A stretch of 64,000 nt of DNA from Acanthosoma haemorrhoidale. Lineage: Eukaryota > Arthropoda > Insecta > Hemiptera > Acanthosomatidae. The stretch's first letter is position 1, and each line of letters starts with the position of its first letter. Made by a program: the position numbers and the translations under genes. The stretch is taken from assembly GCA_930367205.1 (NCBI GenBank), contig OV884009.1, forward strand, positions 117,999,454 through 118,063,453. Reading direction: 5' to 3'. Below are positions 1-12,100 of this stretch, piece by piece. Below the pieces are notes generated by a model. That model was not told where the DNA came from and made no database searches. It saw only the letters and a list, made by a program, of their open reading frames with translations.

Positions 1-177
1 TCAAAAGCAGGGGAATGGGTGTCAAATTGAAGATCTACAGGAGATTTGTCAGGACAGAAACGAGATGCCAACTAATCTTCAAAGGTTTCATGTCACCAAC
101 TGGGATATATTCGTATTAATGGTTTCCATATGTAGCCACATATGTGATGTGGCATTTGACATTAACCTGGCCTACAG
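1..177 (+). CDS. XKR exon 1 in view (5' end not resolved)
   Basis: The frame is open from base 2 to the donor CCTACAG|GTGAG. It encodes the first transmembrane helix ([20 protein letters not shown]) ending DINLAYR. An AG at 9-10 could be an acceptor, but the frame stays open to the window edge, so the exon may begin outside. It ends in phase 2. Confidence 0.85.
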
Positions 178-3100
178 GTGAGATCCTAAATAACAAATCC
201 TAAAACTCTCCTCATTTAATATTTATGCTGTTTAGGCTTTAATGATCTGCTGCTTAAATCGGTTATTTCTCTAATGTTAGCCAATAGCATAGCAAGAATA
301 AAAATATAGCTTTCTTAGTTCATGTTCAGCCTAGTTCAATCAATGTTTTTTTAATTATGACATGGCACCACTTTTAGTAAAGTAATTAGGTGGCCCAAAA
401 TTATCCAATTTAGGGATTTTAACTCATTTTCTCTCTACTTAATCCTTGTTTGATATTTTTATTCACATTTGGACCACTTAATTTCTGAATCAATTCAAAT
501 TGTTGGCTGTGTAATTGCAAACATAATCAATTGTATGAACTATCAAATTTTTTCAATATAAAGACATTCATTGGAAAAATCTATATGGTTACACTACATA
601 TAACGTAGAAATTGGCAGATTAATAGTAAATTTTCAAACAGAGAATTATGAATTTCACCACTGTAATTAAATTACTTATTTTGGCTTATAAACTTTAGAT
701 TAATTATCTTATTATTATTATTTGTTCCGGCATTTGTGCACCGCGGCCTCACTGAGACCTATTGTGCGCCGTCCATGTCCCTGTCCTATATATGTGACAG
801 GCCCACGGCCTTTGCAAATCTGAGGATACTGAATGGATCGATCAGTTCACATAGTTTGGGGTCTACAATGCGATCACTACCAAAGTGAAAAACTTACTTA
901 TTAAAGTAGCCTTTCTCAAATCAGATAATAATTACTTTCTTCTGCTTTGGGGAACCTATTGATATCAGAGGCCATGTTAAAAGACAATTTATCTGACATT
1001 ACCATGGTCATGTTGGGAATAATAGATAAATGCAGGAAGTCATATTTACTGGGCCTACACATGAGCTGTGTTCCCAGTTTATTGCTTTATTTTTTCCAGC
1101 TTGAGGGTCTGCGGCCATACCAGTGGTGTTCAGCTCTGCCGAGCAAGGTGTGACCCCCTTTAGCCTTCTATTCATACTATTAAACCAGCTGCCCCTTGCC
1201 AGAGTAGGATAGAATATAAAAAGAGTATAAGATGCCTTCATATTTTCACCAATCTCTTTAATTTATTCCTGATCCCTGCTCCAAATTGAGTATCCCTCTG
1301 CAGATCTCTAAATCTAGTATGTCATTTCTCCCCAAATAAACAACTATCATTTCTTTTTCATCATCTTTCCTAGCACCAGATACTAAACTTTTCGCCTCAA
1401 TAACACAATTTTTATTTCTCCCATATTTTACTCAACCACCTGTTTTTCCTGTATACAAAATCCTTGGGCCATGATGGTATACCAGCCAAACTCAGCATCC
1501 TTGCTGTTCTGTTACTGTACAGATTAAAAGGTCCTACAGGCATAATTATTGGTTTGCCCTCATTATAAAATAACTGAATACCTCAATTAAAAAAAGGTAA
1601 ATATTTTATTATTGTAGCTATTATTATAGTATAGCGTTTATAATACAATATACAATGCTTTGATGCTATAATAATTTATAACTTTAATCATACGATTGTA
1701 TTACATAATATAATTAGTGTTAATGATACAATATTCTAAAATATATAATGCTTTGATGCTATAATAACAGGAAGTAAACACATATAAAAGTAGTTATAAA
1801 AACAAATAAAAAATAGGTACAATACAAGATAAACTTAAAAAAGAAAAAACTGTTACTGGCTAATTCTGTATAAAATTGTAGCTGTAGGATGTACATGAAT
1901 ATAATTACTGAGAGAAAGTGGAATTTATTTACATTTTAAGAGTTGATCTGCCCAGATTACCCTTGGGAGTTTGCAAATATATTGGTTGTTCGGCAACTTC
2001 ATATTCATTCATGGATTCCCAAGATAAATACGATTACCACAACCGTAGGGTATCATTCCATACCCCCCTCCCTGAACAAGAAAAGATAAACATTAAGATA
2101 AACTTAAGATCTTGTTTATCTTAAGAGTAGGAATGATACACAAAATAAATATTAAGGAAAATGCAAAACCTCTGGAATAAAAAAATCTACAAAGATTGAA
2201 AATTATAGAATGGTAAATAAATGATTCCAATATACTAACATATGTCGAAATGGAAGGAAAATAGGAGGGTTTTGAATGTATATAAGGATGAAGTGCAAGC
2301 TTATCAAGTGTTATGAACATTTACTTCCCCAGCTTTTTTTTCAATTCCTGATATTTTCACTAATGTCCCCCAATTTTACTATGCCTGTGTGGTATATAAG
2401 GATCTTTCGGGGCAGATTATTTTCTTAAGAGACGACTTTGTATGACTCATTGTCAATATTTCCTTTGTTCATACATTGTCTCATAACCCTCGCTATTTAT
2501 TGTCATGATTTTTTGAATGGTCATTGTTAATTAAAAATGAAGTAAATTTTATTTTAATTTGAACCCAGGATTGAAAGCATTTTTTTTTAAATATTAGGAT
2601 GCATTATTTCTTAACCATTTAACGATGGAGTGAAATGGAAATGGTTCTAAATTAAGTCATAGTGAGACATATACGGGGGAAAAAAAAAAACGAAAAAAGA
2701 AGATACAATGTATTTTAGAAATTATGGTCAAAACAAAAAGTGCATGTTGGGAGTTAAGTAATATTATGTTCTTACATTATATTTATTTATGTAATAATTT
2801 TTATAAACTAAAATATATAAAATCGAGAAAACTGTAAATAACACAAACTGAATTAAACTCGATCAAACTGGCAAATGCATCTATAGGTTGATTCATGAAT
2901 TGGCTTCACCACTTATCAAAACAAGCACGCTCCATATACGTGTAGAAATACATATCACAGCTTATCTTGGACGTCGCAAAATATAACACTCTAAAATTCT
3001 ATAAATCCGCAAAATATTACTGATGCCTTGTTTTTCACCAAGAGGTAATGTCCATAATATTACGTAACTAGTCATTAAGTGGTTAAAAAGATAAATTTGA

Positions 3101-6100
3101 CAATCTGGTCTGGTTTATTCAGATCACAATTGGAAAATTCTGAATCAAGTAAACAATAAGACATAAAAGCTTTCTTGAAGAGAGAGGGGGGAAGAGCAAG
3201 CATTCTTTAAAGGCAAGGGACTGAAGGAAGATGGATCTGTTTAGGAAGAAATAAAATGGGACACTTAAAAGGCATATATTCAAAAAAAATAGCATGTAGG
3301 CACTGGCTAAGCCAATGAGAGAGCATTTAGGTAAAAGTAAGCTAATAGAAGATTGTAGAATACTGTAGATTAAACCACTCTCAGAGAGCACAGAAAAACA
3401 TGTGAAAAAAAATTCTGGGTTGATGCCATTATGTGTAGTTGCTAAGACCAGATCCCCCTAAAGTTTGTTATGGATCAATAGAGTTATCACTATTTTTGTT
3501 GTTTTCAAACAAAAATGAAGGAAATTAGAGGTAGACATTTAAACCTGAAGCTTGGTATTGTATCAAATGACTGAAGGGAACAAATCACTTTGTATTTCAT
3601 TCATACATAATCTCCCATTTGTCACTTTAAGCATAAGATATTTATCATTACATATTCTAAATTAAACATTTTTATTTCACATTATTTGTAGGTACTTCAA
3701 GGCTCGGAAGATATTATATTTTGTTTTGACTGCTTTATTTATTCTATTCCCTGCATTTGTCAACACATTCATAAGTTTGCGGATGTAAGTATTTTTTTTT
3801 ATTTGATATTAATTTGTATTTAATTATTGTTCTGATCATTTTGACAAATTTATGACTTAAAAGACTGACAGCTGAAAGCTTAACTGGTTTAATGTTGGAA
3901 CTATTAGTATTTTAGATAAAGCAAAAACAATTTAAAATTATAATAGGTAAAAACTGTTGTCATTTTAATATAGATATGAATATGATTGGTGAGAGAAATT
4001 ACAAAAACTGTTGTTTATGAAAAATTTATGTATAATTAAATTCCAAAAAATATTTTAAATCTCATGTCACCTTCAGCCTCCATTTTCTTCAGTTTTCCTT
4101 TTCTACCAACCAATAACTGGTAAACCCCCAGACTACCACCTATCTAGCTTATACTAATTAAGAGACTCATGTGGGGCCCCCATATCAGGTTCAAATGACT
4201 ATAAACTAACAGAGGATTCACCTCATGGATAATCATTCTAAAATATTAATAGAAAACAAGAGACTGATCTACATTACGACACTCCAGCCTTCCTAGTCCT
4301 AACTAAATCCAACCTTCCTTTCCTGGCTTCCTGATCATCCTATAATGCTCTATACTCCCATATCATCCCCAGCAATCCAGAGCGACGCCCAAGGTGGAGG
4401 TTGTCTCGGGACCTCCTCTAAACCAATAAACATTTTGTTTATAGGTGAGCATTAGCCAAAACCTCTTCACTTGTTACCATAGAGCTTCTTATGTTACAAA
4501 ATTAACCGAGACAGTAGGACAACAGAAATCCCACCTCTTCAGTTGGTTTCCCTGCTGCTGTAAACCACCTAAAAGTAGTTAATATTGTTATTATGAGGTT
4601 ATCATGTCATTATAAAAGTTTCACAATCAAATTCGTTTTAAAGATCACGTTTAGTTTTAAATATTTGTTCATTACTACTACGCTAGTTTGATGAAAAAAA
4701 AAAAATCAAGAAATGAATAATGTATATTTTCCCTACAAGCCTATAAAATAAGCCTTGTTACCTCCTCTAAACCAACTGGCATTTTGTTGGTAGATATCTA
4801 TGTGATGATTACTATAGTGTCGAGTAAGTAGTTTTGGCTAATGAGCCTTTTCCCCAAAAAAAGTAACAAGACAGTCTAAACTTAAGTTGTTTAATCAGTG
4901 TAAAATAAGCACAGCAGTGCAACATTTTGATAAAGATATATTTTAAGAAAGTCCTGAAGATATCCAAATTTTGGCAAAACGTTGACAATTAAATAAATAT
5001 ATTTACTTGAGAGAACCAAGGCTTTTATTTGATTTTTTTTTCAAAAAACCATGGTGTCTCTTTGGTCTCTATTTGTAGTTTACTCTCACTTAATGTATTA
5101 TTATTAATTATGACTAGGTGATAGCAAACTTGTATAGACTCATCATATATGTTATTGTTCCATGTATACTTATGTGCACTAACTTTTAGTAAATATGCTT
5201 CACATTTTACAGGTATGTCTTAAATGAAGAAAATGCTTCTTCTTCAAGGATGGTTGTCAAGAAATGGACAATACGAATTTTTGTTCTGTTATTCCAGCTT
5301 GCCCCTGTTATGAGGTCAGTCATTATCATAAGCTTTGTTGTAGTTTTTGCTATACTATTCATTTTTGAAATTTATTTAATTGTTGTGATCAGTCTATCTT
5401 CTCTATCTATTGTGTTTTCATAGGATATTTCACACTAAATATAGGTTTTCTCATAGGAGTAGTTTTCATATTGTGTTTGCTTCGTCCTTTTATTTTTATC
5501 TTAGGTTTAAGACCCAGAAAAGTTGCAGGGCTTTAATGAGATTGGTTGTAGTGCTCAAACAGGTGAGGTCATTAAGTACAACAAAGAATGACAAGCATAA
5601 TAAGTACATAGTCCTTATGAGTTAATACACAGCTTAATAGAGCTGTTTCTGAGGAGGGCTATTCATTATATATTGTTATAATATTTTTATGATTAAATAG
5701 AATTTTATTTTAAAATGAATATAATACAATTTTCCTACATAGAATGCACAAATGTTAGATAGAAAAGCTGAAAAATCAGTAAAGAATCTGAGTTTTTGCT
5801 GCGTTTAAACTTAGTTTATTCATGTTAGCTCATGCACTGATCTGATTTAGGTCTCCCTGAATCTTGGCAAACACAGTAAATAAATCGGAGGGGGAGGGGG
5901 AAGAATAGATGATTTTGGGAGTCATCAGTGTAGAGATGAAAGGAACAATGATGAATAGAGTTAGTAATATGGTTTATTTAACAACTAAAAAGAAGAGGAG
6001 AAATGCTTGATCCCTGCGTTACGCCCAAGGAAAGAGAGAAGGAAGCATGTAGGGAAAGAAATTGCTTGTGAATGGTAAGAGAGAAATGATCGAATTCAGC

Positions 6101-9100
6101 GGATAGAGCTATTGGCTATAACAATGGAATATCTATTGCTCAGACCCTAAGTGTGAGGATTGATAACTAGGGGTTACCTGTGGGAATATATTATCTGGGA
6201 ACTTCACCAATGTAGATACTGTTGAAATATAATGCCTTACTGGAGTATGCAGTGTAATGTTAATAAATATTAAAGTTATCTATATAAATAAATAGAATTA
6301 GACATAAAGATTAAATTTTCTATTAAGGGTTAGATTCCCCGTGTGGGAAAATAAGAGATAGCAGAGATAAGAACTCAAACCAATAGGAACAGACCATGAT
6401 AAGAAGTTTATGGAAGTGGGTGATATAAGGTGTCTGCTTTATACATGGCCTATTCTGGTAAGCACAGCAGATGAGGAAGGAATACTTAGACACTCTGTGA
6501 AAGACTTATGCTTAGGCATGCATGGCTGAGAGATGGAGACATTAAGGAAGTAAGATCCCTTCATATTCCATTCTTAAAGTATGTTGGGGATGTGATGGAA
6601 GAAGAACACATCAACGCGAATGAAATACTTCTATTGATGTGTTAACCCCAGAACATGTATGTATTTCATACGAACTGTGAGTACCAGAACATATTTACAA
6701 TTCTCCACCGTTAGAGACAGTTTTAGAGATAATAAGGTAAAATTAGATTAAAAGTATGAATGTTGGCTTGTCTGAACCCAACCTGAGTTTTTTTATTATT
6801 AAAAGAGTTGAATCATAGATAAATTGATATTAATAAAGTTGTTTTGATTATTAAAATTCCGACTATTAAATAAAAACACCAAAGTTGTGGGAGGGGAGGA
6901 AAGAAATAGTTTTGATATATATTTTAGTAAAGTCCTGGTGTGAGTCAGAAAGAAATAGTTTTGATATATATTTTAGTAAAGTCATGGTGTGAGTCGGTTT
7001 GTCCCTTGGTTGTCTTGTATGCAGTTAATAAGGTGTAATAAATGAGTTATGTAACTATACAGTGTTCCTTAACTAATCTAAAATTCAAATATTTTTGACA
7101 CTTTTTGAAGAAAAAGACTGCTTTGAATGTATCTCCACAGAAGATAGCGAAGAGTCTACTAGTTTATTAAAGATTAAAACGAAATAAAGAAAATGCAAAT
7201 CACTAATTGTTCAATGTGGAAAATTCAAGAAAAAATATATAAGAAAAAGGGTTTACTCTGTCAGTTGATGAAGTGGAAAAAATTAATGACAATGAAATTG
7301 ACCCTTGGAACAAATCTAAGATTTTGAAGAATTGCTAACAAAATGCATTATAACTTATTCATGTGGTGTTGAATTGAAAACGCAAGAAATTATATGCTAC
7401 TTATTGCTTGCTTTGCGGAAGAGTAGAGACAGTCATTATAATTTTAGATAATATGTCATCAGAAGAACTAACCTTGCCTATAGTAAAACATGGTTTGCAA
7501 CAGAAATAAACAGAAGAATACCAACACAAGATAATGGAACAGAGAACTCTAACCATTCAGCATTCATGAACACTTCAAAGTTATGTTTTAAATGTGGTAA
7601 ACCAAGTCACTGCAGATGCCTTACAGAAAATCAAAATTCAAGAAATACATTTGGACAATCAGGAAATCAATATTCAAAACAAAACCTGTATACAATCAGA
7701 CAGAAGAAACAGTATGAGTTCCTACAGGGGAAGAAGAGGAATCCAACATCAATCAGAGCTTAGAAGGGCTTCACAGAAGATGAATAAGATCGCAGATTTT
7801 TTTTTATAACTGGCATTATTGAAAATGAAAATGTAAGTATTGATACAATTTCATTTTAAATGGACTTTGGCTGTACTGATCACTTAGTTAATGACATTAA
7901 ATATTAAGGTGTTTTCATGTATTTAAAAGATCCAAAAAGTACAGCTGTGACAAACAATAATATAATAATCTTATGCAAATGACCGGAGTAGGAAATATAC
8001 ATGTCAATAGGTATGTTAATAGAGAATTTTTGAAAATCACTAATATATTTTTTGTTCCGAACCTAAGGTGAAATTTATTATCTATAAAGAAGATAAAGAT
8101 ATATGGTGGTGAAATAGTGTTTAAAAATGATAAAGTGTTAGTATGTGATACAAGCGATCTAATATGAATTGGATGCAGAAATAATTCATATGAAATAAAA
8201 TTTATAAGTACAAAAGAGTGTGAGAATGTTGAATATTATAACAAGAAATTATTTATTAAAAGATGTTATATACTGATTGTGAATTATTTATACATGGCTT
8301 CCGATTCCATGTCATTTTTGTTTATTTTTTTTAAACACATTCCAAGACTCATATGCAATTTAAGTTCTTAGTTTTGTTTTACTTCCTTTTATGTTAAGAT
8401 TTTAATGTTTTACTTTTATAATCAAAGTGTATGTATGCAAAGACTTGGTGTTATTTTAGAAAGGCGTTAAGAGAGGGCGTTGAAAAATAATGCTTTCCTG
8501 GTATATTTATATAATTCTGATAACACTGAGTTGTGGGAGGAAGGTTAAAGTTATGATATATATTTTAGCGAAGTCATAGTGTGTGTCGGGTTTGTCCCTT
8601 GGTTGTCTCATATGTAGTTAATAAGGTATAATAAAGGAGTTATATGTAACCATACAGTGTTCGTTAATTAACCTGAAATTCCAATACATTCTTATATATA
8701 TATATATATTCTCTATAAATAAATAACTAGAGGTTCAGGAAAAAATAAAGAGATCAGCTCAGTCAGTCAGTCAGTTCAGCTCCGAGTTATGTGTTTGATG
8801 AAGAGAGTAGTTACTAAATATTCACAGAGTACAGACCTGGGTGCCCCCTACATACCAGCCATGTGTTGGACCACTGAGTAGAAGCCACCAGAAGTGAATA
8901 AACCAACCCATGCCCCTATAAGGAATCTACCATGATATTATATATAGCATTGTTTGTATTAGTTAGCTATTATTTAAATTATATATAAATTTATGTAACC
9001 TGTATTAATATGAAATATTTGAAGTAGACAAATTGTGCATTAAAAATATGTAGAACCCTGAAATCATATAAACTGTAACATTATAAAATAAACTGCTATT

Positions 9101-12100
9101 CTTTGTGGACTTTTCATAAATGTCCTTTGACTATTTATAAATAAGTTAGTAACATTTTAGTATAAATGGTGTATTGTGATAACATTCAATGCCACAAAAC
9201 AGGCAAAGTAACCATCAGAAACTTAAATTATAAAGGGCTACATGGCGGTCCTTTCTATCTTCACCATCTGTGTAATGTTTACAATGATTATGAGATGCTA
9301 TTAGAAAAGAAATTACATTGACAAGGTTGTCATTTCTGCAGGGTAGCTGGTAGTGCACTTGACCCGAGACCAGTGGTCAGGGCCCAGCATATTTAAGTAT
9401 CAAATAGTTGATTTCCTACTCTTTCTAAGCCATGTGAGAAGAACTTTCCTGAACAGGTTGAAGTCCTTTTTAATAACCATAAATTTTAAATCTTTAGTGC
9501 CATTATGGTTACTTTTTTTATTTACTTTTCATTGGCCCTACACTTGCCTAGCTGCTCATGCTTTTGATAGAGAGGTTTCATGTCACTCTAGAGCCTTTGT
9601 TCTCTTCTGTACTTCGATCACTTGTACCCAGCTTTTATTATATGTATAAAGCTGCGCTACAATAAGGAGATGAATACAAATTGGTGAGATGATTTAAAAT
9701 ACAGGTAAAATTCTTTTCTTTTCTTTTTCAAAAATTAATTTGAAGTCAAATTTTTTAAATTTGCTTCCATTTGGGTTCATGTGTGAGTGTGAATTTTACT
9801 CCAAGTTTGCAAGCATAGTTTCAAAACACCATCAAGTTTTGGAAATCCAATTGCAGATCATAGATAAATACCAAAAACCTAATATTTCATGGAGGAAAAA
9901 AAGATTTATTTCTAACAATTAAAAATAGCAATAAGTTTATAAAAGCTTCACTCAAGTGTTACTTTGAAATTGGAGGAAAGTTTGAAAATCTGATGGTAGA
10001 TTGCTGGTTAGATAAAAAATCTGAACATTTCAAGAAGAGAAAAAAAAAATGTTATTTTTATCACCTGAAAACAACGGTTTCTGTTCAACATGTTTTAGTA
10101 ACGATTACTTTTTATAAAAATTGCACCATATAATAACTATTCTCTATCTTGGCTAAAATTTTACTTGCTTATGTATAAGGATCTTATTTATTTATAATGA
10201 ATAAAAGTTTATTTTTTAAGTTTCAAATACATAATATGATCTGAGGGTAGTGATTTTAGTGTAATATTTTGGTTTAATATTAACATAATTGGCAACAGAA
10301 ATTTATATAAATTTACAGAAGTTTAAAAAATAGTTATCTAATGAATATTACAACTGATGGTGTATTATACATGGATACTTACTTGTTAATGTAATGGATG
10401 GACCTTTTTACTCCTGATTTCTTTATGCTGGTTTTCCACTTCTTGCTATTAACTATCTTCAAATAATCCTGATCTCTTTCCTCTGAAGGTTTAACAATAA
10501 GTAACTGTTTTCTCTGGTCAACCAGACACATTGTCCCGAGCAATTTTGATCACTAATTTGTTGTTGGATTTTCAAAATACTCACATTTTTAGCCACTGGG
10601 TGGGTAGAATCGCTCTTTATTTTGGGGACTTTGAAACAATTCCTGGAGTAATAAAAAGATTATGGCCTAAAGAAAAGATTGTGTGTGAAACAAAAGTTCA
10701 GTGATTATGAATAAGTTCATGGGAAAAATTTTAGGGAGAAGTTAAAGAGAATACAATTTCTTTCAATTAACAGTCGTTTTTGTGATAGTTGTACCTTTTT
10801 TGGCTTCATCACCAGGATTGACAAGAGTGGTTGATAGAGTTTTTTGCATTTATTAGGTTTCTTAAACAATCTTTTATAAGATTGTATCATCTTTCCAGTG
10901 ATATTTCAGCTGATTTTTTTTAGAACATTGTGAGACTGAAAGAGAAAGAATCAAGCATACAATACATTCTGCTAGAGCTAATTTCCAGAAAATTTAGTTC
11001 CTATTACGGCAATATTACCTGGCCAACTATCTACAGCAATTTATGCTAGCAGGAAACACGAGCAGCCTAGATCTAGGTAAGGTGGCATTGACCTTTAATA
11101 ACTTTGTCTCCTCACTCCCTCTTCTATGAAATTATTTAGCTTTCTCTTCTTTTAGTTTTAACAGGTGGAGAAATTAAAAGTTCTCTATTAAATCTTCCAA
11201 AAACTCAATGAAATCTCAATAAATAAAATGACGCATACAAATAAAATAGTGTAACATTGTGTTAAAGGTTTTATCTGCACCATCTGGTTAGGCTGAATTA
11301 CATCGAGTTAAATTCTCTGAAGAGATATGAGATAGTTGAACAGTGGTAGCTTAATCAATCACCGCTCTACTGAGTATGATAAATACTGAACATCTCTTGT
11401 AACAAAACAGCGTTGAGTATGTACCATTCCGAGAGATTAGAGTACCGGCACCGACTGGTATCTGCACTTCCTAGACGGCTGGAAGAGGATAAACGCGTGC
11501 CTTTGAGATCAGCATGGAAAGAATAAGAACACATGTTGTAACAAAAACGAGGAAGGTTATCTCGTATGTGTGTAAGCTTGGTTTGAGTATACTGAGATAC
11601 CTGTGAGAAATAGTGAGTGTTCTAAAGGAGGAAAGATAGACGGATCTTAGGAAAGGACTATTAAAGGTAACTCAAGCAAATTCACTTGGTGTGGGGGACA
11701 TTAATCCCCGTGGGAGCTTAGGACATTCAATTATTATATCAATATACAATAAGCATTATGTGTTACAGAAATTGTTTAAAATGAGTTATTAACTTTAATA
11801 AACCAGTAGTTTTGGCGTAGAAAAAGGATCGTTTTTATTTGTATCTTTCCCAACCAATTCACCCGGTTATAAATTGGTGCAGGCTAGCTGATAAGTCTTC
11901 CATAATTCTTTCCAGGTTCCTAACTTCCCGTTCCCTGATTTCTCAACCTCTTCCAAAGGAAAATTTCCTATTTCCCGGTAGGTACGGGGCTGTTACAGTG
12001 GTGTCAGGTGTGGGGTGGTTGCAATAAAACCACAAATTAAATTTACGCTCCAAAATGGCTACAGAAGAGTTAAAAAGGAAGCTGGAAGAGACGCTGGTTA

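Larger units (their letters stand above)
6886..8688 (+). mobile_element. Degenerate Ty1/copia-like retrotransposon remnant
   Basis: Two LTR-like direct repeats (6886-7092 and 8532-8688) both start TGTGGGAGG and share the run TGTCCCTTGGTTGTCT. Between them are a CFKCGKPSH zinc-knuckle remnant (about 7585) and, at 7863, a protease-like [11 protein letters not shown] motif of copia type, followed by [13 protein letters not shown]. Reverse transcriptase, RNase H and integrase are absent, so this is an internal deletion. The reading frame is broken many times. No clear target-site duplication was found. Copia assignment rests on the protease motif and order; the left boundary is certain to within a few bases. 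Confidence 0.75.

Noticed and set aside
9353..9649. 98-codon ORF with hydrophobic runs in intron 3
   Set aside because: Resembles a membrane protein only in composition; no family, no phase match to XKR exons.
11999..12016. Self-priming for element G, as in A-C
   Set aside because: Its primer site begins TGG as tRNA sites do, and I did not find an 11-mer complement in its LTR.
11839..12027. Small ORF repeated in both LTRs of element G (again at 17734)
   Set aside because: It lies wholly in LTR sequence, runs across the LTR border in each copy and has no domain; chance ORF duplicated with the LTR.
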